Assembly (NCBI RefSeq): GCF_008064665.1 | Contig: NZ_VRZA01000005.1 | Coordinates: forward strand, 124,001 to 188,000 | Direction: 5' to 3' | DNA from: Parahaliea maris | GTDB lineage: Bacteria; Pseudomonadota; Gammaproteobacteria; Pseudomonadales; Halieaceae | Length of the DNA stretch: 64,000 nt | Part shown: positions 22,506 through 31,426 of the stretch, piece by piece | How the letters are laid out: each line of letters begins with the position of its first letter | Position numbering within the stretch: the first letter of the stretch is position 1 | Position numbers and translations under genes: made by a program | The notes under the pieces: model-generated | Seen by the model: only the letters and a program-made list of their open reading frames with translations | Databases searched by the model: none | Told to the model about the DNA's origin: nothing

Positions 22506-24851
22506 TCAGAAGTGCAGCTTGGCTTGCACGCCATAGGTTCGGGGCTGCGCGAGGCCGTAGACGATACCGGAGTGGTTACCAAAGTAGGCAAACGAAGCAT
22601 CAAAGGCAAAGTAGTCATAGGACGAGGTGTATTCGTCATTGTCGAACAGATTGTCTACATAGAGTTGAACGTCCACATTGCCAACCGTCACACCAGTGCG
22701 CAGGTTGACGCGATGGATGTCTTCGGTCTTGAGGAAGTTCGCAGGGTTACTCCACTGGCCGGATTTATAGACATAGTCGGCACGGGCAAACCAAGGATAG
22801 GCACCGTCGAAGGGCAGTGCACCGCTGTACTGCAGTCCAAGGTTAGCAGAATACTCGGAGACGTGAGGCTGCTCCTTGCCGGAAAAGTCGCTGATGCCAG
22901 TCAGGGAGGTCAGCTGCGCATTGGTAAACGAGCCAATGTCGGACCCGGTATAGGCCGCGGCGAGGTTGACTCTCAGATTCTCGGTTGCCGCCCAGTAGGC
23001 TTCAAACTCCAGGCCGTACAGGTCGACCTCACCAGTGTTGGCCACCCCGGAGAAACTCGTCGCAATGTCCTCACCAGGCTCTACCACTACGATATTGATA
23101 CGGTTGATCTGCCTGGACCATTGGGCGTAATAGGCAGCCGCGGCGTAATTAAGGGAGCCATCCAGGGCTGAGCCCTTGATACCGATCTCGTAGTTGTCCA
23201 CTTCTTCCGGGTCGACCGTCAGGGTAATGCCGGCGTCGGTGGCAACTTGCTGCACGTACTCACTCTGGGCCAGCAAACCAAGGTTGAAGGCGGAAGGGTT
23301 GACCCCCTGTGCGTAGGAGCCGTAGATCATCAGGTCATCGGAAATGCTGTAGTCGACAATCAGGCGTGGCAGGAAGTTATCGAAGGTCTCGGACAGTATT
23401 TCATTTCCGGCGACATCGAGGGCGGTCAGCTCATCTTCCTGGTAGCGTCCTTCAAGGCTCACTGTCAATGCGTCGGTGATGTCGTAACTGAGGCCAAAAA
23501 ACAGGCCTACGGTCTCGGACTGGTTTTCACCACTGGGGGTCACCGACGAGGGCACCGGAGCAAAGGACAGAATACTGGTGAGCGTTCGCTCGACAGACGT
23601 ATCCAGATAGCTCGCACCGACAGTTGCTCGCAACTTGCCGGAATCATCATAGGTCAGGCGAAACTCCTGCGAAAGGTCTTCCTGATCGGCTTCCACGAGG
23701 AACCCGTAATTGAACATGTCGGATCCGTAGTGATCGATGTCGTTCAGCAGTATCCACTGTTCCTTGTTATAGCCGGTCAGCGACGAGACAGTAAAACCCG
23801 TGTCGGCAATGTCCCAGTCGACCGTGAGATGACCGTGCTGGAATTGCCGCCGCATGCCGTAGTCGTCGAGAAAATCGGTATCGGTCAACCGGTTCTCTGA
23901 GCTTTTCAGCAGGGCCTTGAGGTCTGCTCCGGCACTGGTGTTGTAGGAGTAGGGATCCACCTTGCTGTCGGGAGAGCCACAGAAATAGGGGTTGCCCTGC
24001 AAGGTACAGTTCGGCTGTCCCTGGACCAGAACATTGCCAAAGAAGTCAGTGATGTCGTACGCCGATTCAAAGCCCGAGGCGGCCGGGCCATCTTCATCAT
24101 CGGACATGAATCCGAAGGCCTTGATCGTCAACTCGTCAGTGGGCGTGGCTACCAGGAACAGGTTGGCCATAGTCGTTTCCTGGTCGCCCAGGGTGCCGCC
24201 ACCGAAGTCATTGTCCCAGGCGCCCTCTTTGGAATAGGTCTCGGCGGAGGCGCGGAACGCCAGTTTGTCTGCGATCAGCGGACCCTCGACCTCTCCGCGC
24301 AGGCGGTAGTAGTCATAGTTCCCGAACGTCGCGTCGACGGCACCGCCCCACTCCTCTCCGGGTGTCTTGTTAACGATATTCACTGCACCGGCAAACGTAT
24401 TACGACCGAAATACGCGCTCTGCGGGCCGCGCAGGATTTCCACACGTTCGGGACTGCCGATGGATGATATGGCCGTTGTCGATGAAACCGGGACGCCATC
24501 GATGAACATGGAAACCGTTGATTCGACACCGCTGCTGGGCGAAAATCCGCGCAGGGTAAAGGTCTGGACGGTGCGATCGGTCTTGCCACTGAAGTTGTCC
24601 GAGACCACAAAGCCCGGTGTCGCGTCGGCCAGATCCTTGATTTCAACGAGCCCGCGGTTCTCGATGTCCTCGGCGGTCACTGCCGTCACCGCCACGGGCA
24701 CATCACTGAGACTTTCGTCCCGTTTCCGCGCAGTGACCACCACCTCTTCCAGCGCGACCTGGCCCAGCGCCGGCAGGCTGCCAACGCTCAGTGCCGAAGC
24801 AATTGCGCCGAGTGCGCCAGGCGCGATACCGCGTAGTTTGTGTCGATTCAT
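22506..24851 (-). CDS. TonB-dependent outer-membrane receptor (1)
   Basis: A 781-residue receptor: signal peptide (about 1-31, ending ALGQ), a TonB-box-like EEVVVTARKRDESLSDVPV, plug domain with IDGVP and R-V-E-I-L-R-G-P-Q-S-A-Y-F-G-R, and a 22-strand barrel ending YGVQAKLHF with terminal Phe. It should import a substrate across the outer membrane using proton-motive force. It heads the operon receptor, dehydrogenase subunit 3, GMC, ThuA-like, carboxylesterase. A LysR gene diverges upstream. The substrate is likely a polar organic molecule or glycoconjugate rather than iron, judging by the downstream enzymes (inference). Confidence 0.93.
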   Translation of the reverse strand: MNRHKLRGIAPGALGAIASALSVGSLPALGQVALEEVVVTARKRDESLSDVPVAVTAVTAEDIENRGLVEIKDLADATPGFVVSDNFSGKTDRTVQTFTLRGFSPSSGVESTVSMFIDGVPVSSTTAISSIGSPERVEILRGPQSAYFGRNTFAGAVNIVNKTPGEEWGGAVDATFGNYDYYRLRGEVEGPLIADKLAFRASAETYSKEGAWDNDFGGGTLGDQETTMANLFLVATPTDELTIKAFGFMSDDEDGPAASGFESAYDITDFFGNVLVQGQPNCTLQGNPYFCGSPDSKVDPYSYNTSAGADLKALLKSSENRLTDTDFLDDYGMRRQFQHGHLTVDWDIADTGFTVSSLTGYNKEQWILLNDIDHYGSDMFNYGFLVEADQEDLSQEFRLTYDDSGKLRATVGASYLDTSVERTLTSILSFAPVPSSVTPSGENQSETVGLFFGLSYDITDALTVSLEGRYQEDELTALDVAGNEILSETFDNFLPRLIVDYSISDDLMIYGSYAQGVNPSAFNLGLLAQSEYVQQVATDAGITLTVDPEEVDNYEIGIKGSALDGSLNYAAAAYYAQWSRQINRINIVVVEPGEDIATSFSGVANTGEVDLYGLEFEAYWAATENLRVNLAAAYTGSDIGSFTNAQLTSLTGISDFSGKEQPHVSEYSANLGLQYSGALPFDGAYPWFARADYVYKSGQWSNPANFLKTEDIHRVNLRTGVTVGNVDVQLYVDNLFDNDEYTSSYDYFAFDASFAYFGNHSGIVYGLAQPRTYGVQAKLHF

Positions 24852-24966
24852 TTCTGAAACCTCTGTCTTTCGTACTCTGTAAAGTGATCGTCATCGGCAT
24901 CGCTGGCCGGGGATTCAGGCGAGTGGGAGCCCGGACCTTCTGGCCACAGCTCTAAAGCGCCAAAGA

Positions 24967-24998
24967 TATTGTTATATTATTATTACAATAGGTCTTTA
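24967..24998. promoter_or_regulatory. AT-rich inverted repeat plus AATAGGTCTTTA element before receptor 1
   Basis: TATTGT (24967-24972) and ACAATA (24985-24990) flank a 12-base AT-only core. The right arm runs into AATAGGTCTTTA (24987-24998), a 12-mer that also occurs at 61619-61630 before receptor 3. It lies in the 315-base divergent spacer between receptor 1 and the LysR gene. The rest of that spacer (24852-24966, 24999-25166) shows no gene. Confidence 0.5.
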
Positions 24999-25166
24999 GA
25001 GATGGCAACACATTTTACCAGCCACCGAAGTTCTGCCGCTTGCCCGGCCTCCTGACGGTGTGGGACTCCCACTCATAAGCCGCTGGCTCTATAATCAGTT
25101 CGCTATCAGGATCGACTCTTCACCCCGAAACTTACTGACCATCAGGCCACGACCGGATTTCGCGCC

Positions 25167-26138
25167 ATGAGCAGCCATCGCATGCCCGCACGCATAGGCA
25201 CCTTTCGCCAGCTGGAAATTCTGGTGGCTGTCGCCGAGACCGGTGGCATCGCCGCTGCGGCCGAACGCTTGCACCTGAGCCAGCCCACCGTGTCGATGCA
25301 GATGCGCAAGCTGGCAGACACTATCGGCGCTCCGCTCTACGACCTCTCGGGGCGGCGCCTGGCACTCACGCATGCCGGCGAACTGGTGCTCGAACACGCC
25401 CGGGAGATCTTTGACTGTACGGATCGTCTGGAGATGGCGCTAAACCAGCTGCAGGGCATGCACAAAGGGCGCCTCAGCCTGGGCATCGTCAGCTCGGCGG
25501 AGTACTTTGCGCCTCACCTGCTCGGCCCCTTCTACCGCCGCTACCCGTCGATCGAGGTCACCCTCAACGTCGGCAACCGCGCAGAGCTCACCGAACGGCT
25601 GCGCAACAACCTGGACGACCTCTATATTTTCGGTTTTCCACCGCAGGACCTGGATGTCGACATCACCCAGCTTGGCGAGAACCACCTCGTAGTGATCGCT
25701 CCGAAGACCCACAGCCTGGCGACCGCGCGCTCACTGAAATGGCAGGATATCGCCAATGAACTGTTCATCGTCCGGGAAGAAGGCGCGGGGATTCGGGCGG
25801 CCGTCGAATATCACCTGGAAAAGCTGGGCTATTCCCTGCGCCATCAACTGACCATTGCCAGCAACGAGGGGATCAAACACGCCGTACTGGCCCGCATGGG
25901 CCTGGCCATTGTACCAAGCCTCTGCCTGGATGAGGGAGACCACCGGGAATTGGTGCAACTGCCCGTGGCCGGATTCCCCCTGCTGGACCACTGGAACCTG
26001 GTGTTCCGCAGAGGCAAAACCTTCTCCGTGGTCGCCGAGAGCTGCCGCACCTACCTGCTGGAAGAAGGACGGGCCATGTACCAGGAGGCGACGCCCTATT
26101 GGGAAGAGCACCACCGACCAAAGCTCCCGACCCGATAG
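25167..26138 (+). CDS. LysR-family transcriptional regulator (1)
   Basis: A 323-residue LysR protein. The HTH lies at about 13-72 (FRQLEILVAVAETGGIAAAAERLHLSQPTVSMQMRKL), close to the CbbR-like group, and an effector-binding domain occupies about 95-305. The C-terminal tail is unusually long. It is transcribed divergently from TonB receptor 1, so it probably controls that operon and itself from the 315-base spacer, in response to a small ligand. ATG at 25167; ATG at 25182 is also plausible because no clear ribosome site decides between them. Confidence 0.9.
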   Translation: MSSHRMPARIGTFRQLEILVAVAETGGIAAAAERLHLSQPTVSMQMRKLADTIGAPLYDLSGRRLALTHAGELVLEHAREIFDCTDRLEMALNQLQGMHKGRLSLGIVSSAEYFAPHLLGPFYRRYPSIEVTLNVGNRAELTERLRNNLDDLYIFGFPPQDLDVDITQLGENHLVVIAPKTHSLATARSLKWQDIANELFIVREEGAGIRAAVEYHLEKLGYSLRHQLTIASNEGIKHAVLARMGLAIVPSLCLDEGDHRELVQLPVAGFPLLDHWNLVFRRGKTFSVVAESCRTYLLEEGRAMYQEATPYWEEHHRPKLPTR

Positions 26139-26161
26139 GGGGCGGGCTCTCCCGCACACAT

Positions 26162-26185
26162 AAAAAAAGGGGGCATAAAGCCCCC
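26162..26185 (-). terminator. Intrinsic terminator after the cupin gene
   Basis: On the minus strand the hairpin GGGGGC-TTTAT-GCCCCC is followed by seven T. It lies 43 bases beyond the cupin gene's stop and may also end LysR transcription from the other side. Confidence 0.88.
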
Positions 26186-26227
26186 TGAATAATACTGAGC
26201 CCGACGCAGCGCAGGGCCCAGTTATGC

Positions 26228-27118
26228 TCAACTGTAGTAGGGATCCTTCATCGGACCGATAGAGCGCGAGCGCACTGGCTGCAGGGGCACAGGCGCAATG
26301 GTTTGCGGGTAATCCGGGCCCCAGTTGACCGGGTCGCCCTTCATTTCCATCGACGCGTTCTCGGTATACCAGTCCACCAGGTCACCGTCGCAGCGCAGCA
26401 GCCAGACGGTGCCTTCCGGCCCCGCGGTGAAGTCGCCGTGGCGCACCAGTGCAGGGCGGAAGAAGTAAACACCGGGCCATTGCTCGCCGAAGTTGAAGTC
26501 GAAGGAGCCCTCCAGGGTGTAGGCCTCCTCGAACACGGGGTGGTGCGCCAGCGGGTGTTCGCGCCAGTTTGGCTTGGCCTTGATCAGGCGGGTGTAGAAG
26601 CCGGTTTTTTCATCGCGGTACAACAGCTTGATGAACAGCCCCGGCACTGGCGTGCCACCCAGGTCGAAACGCATGGGGCTGCCGCTCTCCACGTCGATCC
26701 AGTCCATTTCCTTGCTGTGCTTGACAACGAGATGCTGGTCCTCGCGCACATCGTCGGCGTCCTTGTCGGCTTCCTCGAACGTCCAGTCACCGTACTCGCG
26801 GAAGTTCAGGATTTCCGTACCGGCCTTGACTTCCAGCGGCGGGCAGAGCACGCCAGCCGGTGTACACCAGTAACCGCCTTCGCCCAGCACTTCGTCACCA
26901 ATCTTCACTTCACCCTGCAGTACGTACCATTCGGTCTGCGCGGTGTGACGGCCGGCAGGGCGGCTCCAGTCGGTGTCGAAGTGTACTTTCAGTGAAGCGG
27001 ACCCGTCTTCCTCGTCGTAGCTGAGGTTACGCTGGCGTGCAGTACCAGTGCCGCCCATGAGCTCTGCGGGGTGGAAGATAAGGTCTTTCTCATCAATCAT
27101 TTCTACGTGGGGTCGCAT
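26228..27118 (-). CDS. Cupin-fold protein, two cupin-like halves
   Basis: A 296-residue cytoplasmic protein with two beta-barrel repeats. The first (about 40-115) contains TAQTEWYVLQGEVKIGDEVLGEGGYWCTPAG, and the second (about 165-250) contains PVFEEAYTLEGSFDFNFGE and YFFRPALVRHGDF. These follow the two-motif cupin pattern, with His/Glu metal ligands plausible in each half, but I cannot say which metal or reaction. Bicupins include dioxygenases and isomerases, so this is a candidate for an oxygenation or isomerisation step. AGGAGG precedes the ATG. It is a single-gene unit with its own terminator, divergent from the methyltransferase gene. Confidence 0.7.
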   Translation of the reverse strand: MRPHVEMIDEKDLIFHPAELMGGTGTARQRNLSYDEEDGSASLKVHFDTDWSRPAGRHTAQTEWYVLQGEVKIGDEVLGEGGYWCTPAGVLCPPLEVKAGTEILNFREYGDWTFEEADKDADDVREDQHLVVKHSKEMDWIDVESGSPMRFDLGGTPVPGLFIKLLYRDEKTGFYTRLIKAKPNWREHPLAHHPVFEEAYTLEGSFDFNFGEQWPGVYFFRPALVRHGDFTAGPEGTVWLLRCDGDLVDWYTENASMEMKGDPVNWGPDYPQTIAPVPLQPVRSRSIGPMKDPYYS

Positions 27119-27212
27119 GCTGCCTCCTGGAAAACGGCTTTGCTCGTGTGAATTGCGAACAGAGTACCCCCAAGCATTAAATAGACGCCAATAGATTCTT
27201 TTTATTTTTTTA

Positions 27213-27228
27213 ATAGATATTTATCTAT
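27213..27228. promoter_or_regulatory. AT-rich palindrome between cupin and methyltransferase genes
   Basis: A perfect 7-base-arm palindrome ATAGATA-TT-TATCTAT lies in the 291-base divergent spacer 27119-27409. No gene is visible in the spacer. The position fits a shared operator for both directions. Confidence 0.5.
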
Positions 27229-27409
27229 ACACCGACATCGCGTTCAAAACCCCCGCGGCGACCGCCAGGAGCGGCCGGCAAGGCATGACAATTGTCAATG
27301 TTGATAAGCGGGGACGCTCTATAGAATCGGTTGTCAGGTACCACGATCCGCCCATTTCTGTCCGGCCTGTAGCGCTGGCCGGACCCACTCCATAGCGAGG
27401 TACGCCGAC

Positions 27410-28639
27410 ATGCTCAATTGTTTCCAGCAGGCACCACACGGCATGCTGCCCGACGCCACTCACGATGAAGCCTCCCGCCAGGAGTTTGCCAAGAGCTTGC
27501 GCGGCTTCATCCAGCAGCAGCTGCTTCCCGGACTGCAGCCCATCTACGAGAAACGGGTCGCGGCCAGCTACGAACGCGAGACCGGCAAGCGTCCCGAAAA
27601 CCGCCATGAAATCCGCAAGGCCATGGTCAAGGACCCCTACTTCCAGCTCTACGCATCCACCAACCGGATTGCGCAGGAGCTGCTGTGGGAGTCGACCAAT
27701 ATCAGTATCGACCGCCAGCTGCCGGAGCTGATCGAAAAGGCCAAAGCCTACTCGGCGCAGGCATCAAGCCAGCTCGACATTCCGGAAGACTTTGTGCCGC
27801 CGCGCTATGTCAGCGCGCTGGACATCCACTGCATGCCTGGGGGCTACTGCTCGGAGGTGACCGAAGATGACATCACCGCAGGTGTACTCTACGACCGCGG
27901 TGTCTACCTCTACACCATGGGCTACACCGGACCCGACAACGACGACATGGGCCGCTCCGTCTGCAATTACCTGAAGCGGAACAAGCCGGACTTCAAGCCG
28001 CGCCGTATTCTCGACATGGGCTGTACCGTGGGTCACTCCACCCTGCCCTACAAGGAATACTTCCCCGATGCGGAGATCTGGGGAATCGACGTCGGGGCAC
28101 CGGTCGTGCGCTACGCCCACGCCCGCGCCCAGGCCATGGGCAAGGACATCAATTTCGCCCAGATGAACGCCGAGGAAACCCGCTTCGAGGACGGCTACTT
28201 CGACCTGGTGGTCAGCCATATCCTGCTGCACGAAACCAGTGGCAAGGCCATGCCGCGCATCTTCAATGAATGCGAGCGCCTGCTGGCACCGGGTGGCCTG
28301 ATGATCCATGCCGACCTGCCGCCCTTCGACCTGATGGACCCCTTCACCCAGTTCATCCTGGACAACGAGACCTGGTACAACAACGAGCCGTTCTGGGGCG
28401 CCATGCGCGACATGGACCAGATCGACCTGGCCGAAAAAGCCGGCTTCCCGCGGGACGAAGTTCGCTTCGACACGGCACCGATGGCCGTGATGGAGTTCAA
28501 CAACCAGTCCGCCGGCTACGACGCGGAGTCCACCGGCGAGGTGGCTGACCGCGACTTTACCGCCGGAGAATTCGCCCCGGGCGGCGGCTGGGAAGTCCTG
28601 ATCGCCCACAAACCACAACGCAAGCACGAGGCCGCATGA
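27410..28639 (+). CDS. Class I SAM-dependent methyltransferase (1), cytoplasmic
   Basis: A 409-residue protein. An N-terminal helical region (1-190) is followed by a Rossmann methyltransferase domain with motif I ILDMGCTVGH (200-209), the acidic end of strand 2 (EIWGIDVGAP), FDLVVSHILLHE and LLAPGGLMIHADL. The N-terminal part includes DIHCMPGGYCSEV, which is matched in the second methyltransferase at 40118-41320 (EIHIQPGGYVGD), so the two are paralogues over their whole length. No signal peptide here. The stop overlaps the ATG of the small partner gene (ATGA). The substrate is unknown. Confidence 0.88.
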   Translation: MLNCFQQAPHGMLPDATHDEASRQEFAKSLRGFIQQQLLPGLQPIYEKRVAASYERETGKRPENRHEIRKAMVKDPYFQLYASTNRIAQELLWESTNISIDRQLPELIEKAKAYSAQASSQLDIPEDFVPPRYVSALDIHCMPGGYCSEVTEDDITAGVLYDRGVYLYTMGYTGPDNDDMGRSVCNYLKRNKPDFKPRRILDMGCTVGHSTLPYKEYFPDAEIWGIDVGAPVVRYAHARAQAMGKDINFAQMNAEETRFEDGYFDLVVSHILLHETSGKAMPRIFNECERLLAPGGLMIHADLPPFDLMDPFTQFILDNETWYNNEPFWGAMRDMDQIDLAEKAGFPRDEVRFDTAPMAVMEFNNQSAGYDAESTGEVADRDFTAGEFAPGGGWEVLIAHKPQRKHEAA

Positions 28640-29010
28640 TGATGTCTGACGCAACCGAACAACAACGCCCACATGTCATCAAGGACGCCCGCGGCAAACG
28701 CCCCTCTTTCTACGAAGCCGAGGGCCTCGACAACCTCACCTCCATGGTGATGGTGCTCGCCAGTGAACTGACCGTGCTGCGCGACCGCCTCGACGCCTCC
28801 GAGCGGGTGGCGAAGGCCAACGGACTCGACCTGGCGGCGGGTATTGAAACCCTGGAACTGGACGAAGAAGCACTGCGCAGCCGCGAGGCCTGGCGCCAGG
28901 GCTTCTTCGACCGCCTGTTCTACCTCGCCCGCAAAGAGGCCAACGAGGCCGCTGAAGCGGAGACGCGGGAGTCCTTCAAGCAGATCATCGACGATATCGC
29001 GGTGAACTGA
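28636..29010 (+). CDS. Small helical partner protein of methyltransferase 1
   Basis: A 124-residue protein of unknown function, predicted all-helical and soluble. The ATG overlaps the methyltransferase stop, implying translational coupling. The segment MVMVLASELTVLRDRLDASERVAKANG resembles CLVALGSEVWACKRRTKVLEAVLAKKG in the 112-residue protein encoded beside methyltransferase 2 (41372-41710). A conserved methyltransferase-plus-small-protein pair is therefore present twice. It could be a subunit or chaperone of the enzyme; this is inference from linkage. Confidence 0.75.
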   Translation: MMMSDATEQQRPHVIKDARGKRPSFYEAEGLDNLTSMVMVLASELTVLRDRLDASERVAKANGLDLAAGIETLELDEEALRSREAWRQGFFDRLFYLARKEANEAAEAETRESFKQIIDDIAVN

Positions 29011-29049
29011 CGTCCGGACACGGCCACCCATCCCAGAACAGGCATCCCT

Positions 29050-30576
29050 ATGAGTCACCAACATCTCGAACAACTCGCCGCCCCCACACCCGGCAGTGAC
29101 CTGGCAAAGGCGCTGCTGGCGTCAGTGCAGGAGCGCGGCATATTCATCAACGGCGAGTACTCCCCGGCCAGTAACGGGCAGACCCTCGACACCTGCGACC
29201 CCGCCACAGGCCAGGTGCTGGCGCGTATCGCCAACGCTTCGGAAGCGGACATCGATCGCGCAGTGGCTGCCGCACGGGCCGCGCTCAACGGGCCGTGGGC
29301 GACGATGACCCCGCTCGAACGCAGCGCGCTGCTGATTCGCATCGCGGAAAAGATTGAAGCGCACATCGACGAACTCAGCGAACTGGAAATCCTGGATCAG
29401 GGCAAGGCCTGGGCCGTAGCACGCTGGGCGGAGATTCCCGCCGCGGCCAACCAGTTCCGCTACTTCGCCGGGCAGGCCATGACCATTGAGGGCCGCACCA
29501 TCACCACCTCGGTCAATTACCAACCCGAGGGCAAACAGGTACAGGCCTGGACCGTCCGCGAGCCGGTGGGAGTGGTAGCCGCGATTACCCCCTGGAACTC
29601 TCCCCTGGTACTGACCGCCATGAAACTGGCCCCGGCACTCGCCGCGGGCTGTACGGTGGTGCTGAAACCTGCCGAGCTCACCTCGCTGAGTGCCTTGCGC
29701 CTGTGTGAACTGATGCACGAGGCGGGGCTCCCCACCGGTGTGCTGAACGTGATTACCGGCGACGGTCGCACTGCAGGCGCCCAACTCGCCGCACACACCG
29801 GTGTCGACAAGGTGGCGTTTACCGGATCGACGGCAACAGGTCGCGCAGTGGTCGCCGCCAGCCAGTCCAACCTCAAGTGCATTACCCTGGAACTGGGCGG
29901 CAAGTCACCGGCCATCGTGCTGCCAGATGCCGATCTCGAACTCGCCATCCCGGGGGTCGCCAACGGTATCTTCTTCAACGGCGGCCAGGTGTGTGTTGCC
30001 AACTCGCGAGCCTATATTCACCGCTCGGTATTCGATCAGGTTATCGAGGGAATCGTTGCCTACGGTAGCGGCCTCAAGCTGGGACATGGCCTGGACCAGT
30101 CCACCGAGATGGGCCCACTGGTATCGAAAGGCCAGGCGGACAGGGTCATGTCCTTCATCGAGGGTGCCCGTCGCGATGGCGCCAGCGTTCTCTGTGGCGG
30201 TGAACAAACAGGCCCCAACGGGACCTTCATCCAGCCCACCGTGATCACCGGCACTCGCGGAGACATGCCTGTGCACTGTGAGGAAGTCTTCGGACCGGTG
30301 CTGGTGGCGGAGCCTTACGATGACATCGAAGAAGCCATCAACTGGGCCAACGACAGCGAATACGGCCTCGCCGGCAGCCTCTGGACACAGGACCTCTCCA
30401 GCGCCCAGCGGCTGTCGCGCCAGATCAAGGCCGGCACCATCTGGATCAACACCCACTCCATGTTCGACGCGTCCCTGCCGATTGGCGGCATGAAGCAGTC
30501 TGGCTATGGACGGGAAAGCGGCCAGGTCGCCATGGACAACTACCTGGAATGGAAAACAATCTGCGCCGTAGTGTAA
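29050..30576 (+). CDS. Aldehyde dehydrogenase (NAD(P)+)
   Basis: A 508-residue ALDH: PWNSP (about 181-185), the nucleotide segment VVLKPAE and FTGSTATGRAV, general base Glu281 (ELGGKSP) and catalytic Cys315 (FNGGQVCVANSR). It oxidises an aldehyde to the acid in the cytoplasm. Placed 39 bases after the methyltransferase pair on the same strand, it forms the third gene of that operon. Amine oxidases elsewhere in the cluster would release aldehydes, so it is a natural next step (inference). A bidirectional hairpin follows the stop. Confidence 0.93.
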   Translation: MSHQHLEQLAAPTPGSDLAKALLASVQERGIFINGEYSPASNGQTLDTCDPATGQVLARIANASEADIDRAVAAARAALNGPWATMTPLERSALLIRIAEKIEAHIDELSELEILDQGKAWAVARWAEIPAAANQFRYFAGQAMTIEGRTITTSVNYQPEGKQVQAWTVREPVGVVAAITPWNSPLVLTAMKLAPALAAGCTVVLKPAELTSLSALRLCELMHEAGLPTGVLNVITGDGRTAGAQLAAHTGVDKVAFTGSTATGRAVVAASQSNLKCITLELGGKSPAIVLPDADLELAIPGVANGIFFNGGQVCVANSRAYIHRSVFDQVIEGIVAYGSGLKLGHGLDQSTEMGPLVSKGQADRVMSFIEGARRDGASVLCGGEQTGPNGTFIQPTVITGTRGDMPVHCEEVFGPVLVAEPYDDIEEAINWANDSEYGLAGSLWTQDLSSAQRLSRQIKAGTIWINTHSMFDASLPIGGMKQSGYGRESGQVAMDNYLEWKTICAVV

Positions 30577-30586
30577 GTTCTACCTG

Positions 30587-30611
30587 CCTCCTGGATTTCG
30601 TATCCAGGAGG
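30587..30611. terminator. Hairpin between convergent ALDH and SDR genes
   Basis: A perfect 10-base stem CCTCCTGGAT / ATCCAGGAGG with a TTCGT loop lies 10 bases after the ALDH stop and 30 bases after the SDR stop on the other strand. There is no strong T run in either direction. Confidence 0.6.
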
Positions 30612-30640
30612 TAACCACATCCCATTGTGTACCCAGCGCC

Positions 30641-31357
30641 CTACCAGGGCACGGCTTCTCCCAGCAGATTCACAAAGCAGCCACTGTCCTTTGGACCCAG
30701 CCCGGCGATAACCTGCAACTGGTGGCTGACACTGTCGGCCACCGACCAGTGTGCGTTGGCGCCCCCGAGATCGGTGCGGGTCCAGCCCGGCGCCATCGCG
30801 ACCACCGCAATCCCCTTCCCTGCCAGCTCCACCGACAGTCCTTTGGTCACCATGTTCAGCGCCGCCTTGCTGCTGCGGTAGGCATAGCTCTGGCCCATCG
30901 TGTTATTGGTGATCGAGCCGAGGTCAGAGGACATCATGAGGACAAGAGGGGCATCGCTACGCTGCAAGTGGGGCAGCAGCGCCACCGTCAGGCGGAACGG
31001 GCCGATGGTATTGACCCTGAATATTTCCTCCCACAGGGCGTAGTCCATCCCCTCCACTGACTGTGCCGCAGCGCTGGTTTCCCAGCTGCCGCCATAGAGA
31101 CCGGCATTGTTGACCAGTACGTCGACAGTCGCACCCCCTAGCGCTGCCGCAAAATGACCAATGGATTCGCCGCTACCGGTGTCGAGCGGCAGGATCTGCA
31201 AGCGCCCGGGGTGGGCTTGCGCCAGCGCATTCAGCGCTGCGGCCTGCTCCGGTACTCTCGCCGTGGCGATAATTCGATCATCGCTTTGCAACAGTTGGCG
31301 GACAAACTCCAGCCCGATCCCCCTGTTGGCCCCCGTGATCAACCAGGTTTTTAACAT
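30641..31357 (-). CDS. Short-chain dehydrogenase/reductase
   Basis: A 238-residue classical SDR: cofactor motif TGANRGIG (8-15), NNAG (83-86), and catalytic Ser143/144, Tyr160 and Lys164 in YAYRSSK. It interconverts an alcohol and a carbonyl with NAD(P)H. The motif spacing is that of small reductases of the C-factor/carbonyl reductase type. AGGAGA lies eight bases before the ATG. It appears to be a single-gene unit, downstream of a terminator for the monooxygenase operon. Confidence 0.92.
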   Translation of the reverse strand: MLKTWLITGANRGIGLEFVRQLLQSDDRIIATARVPEQAAALNALAQAHPGRLQILPLDTGSGESIGHFAAALGGATVDVLVNNAGLYGGSWETSAAAQSVEGMDYALWEEIFRVNTIGPFRLTVALLPHLQRSDAPLVLMMSSDLGSITNNTMGQSYAYRSSKAALNMVTKGLSVELAGKGIAVVAMAPGWTRTDLGGANAHWSVADSVSHQLQVIAGLGPKDSGCFVNLLGEAVPW

Positions 31358-31393
31358 TGACGAGGTCTCCTGAAGTGAATGCTCAGCATACTA

Positions 31394-31418
31394 AAAGCCC
31401 GGCGCGTGGCCGGGCTTT
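31394..31418 (-). terminator. Intrinsic terminator of the monooxygenase operon
   Basis: A 10-base stem AAAGCCCGGC / GCCGGGCTTT with a 5-base loop; on the minus strand it ends in TTTTAGT. It lies 8 bases after the stop of the deacetylase-like gene. Confidence 0.8.
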
Positions 31419-31426
31419 GCGAAAGA

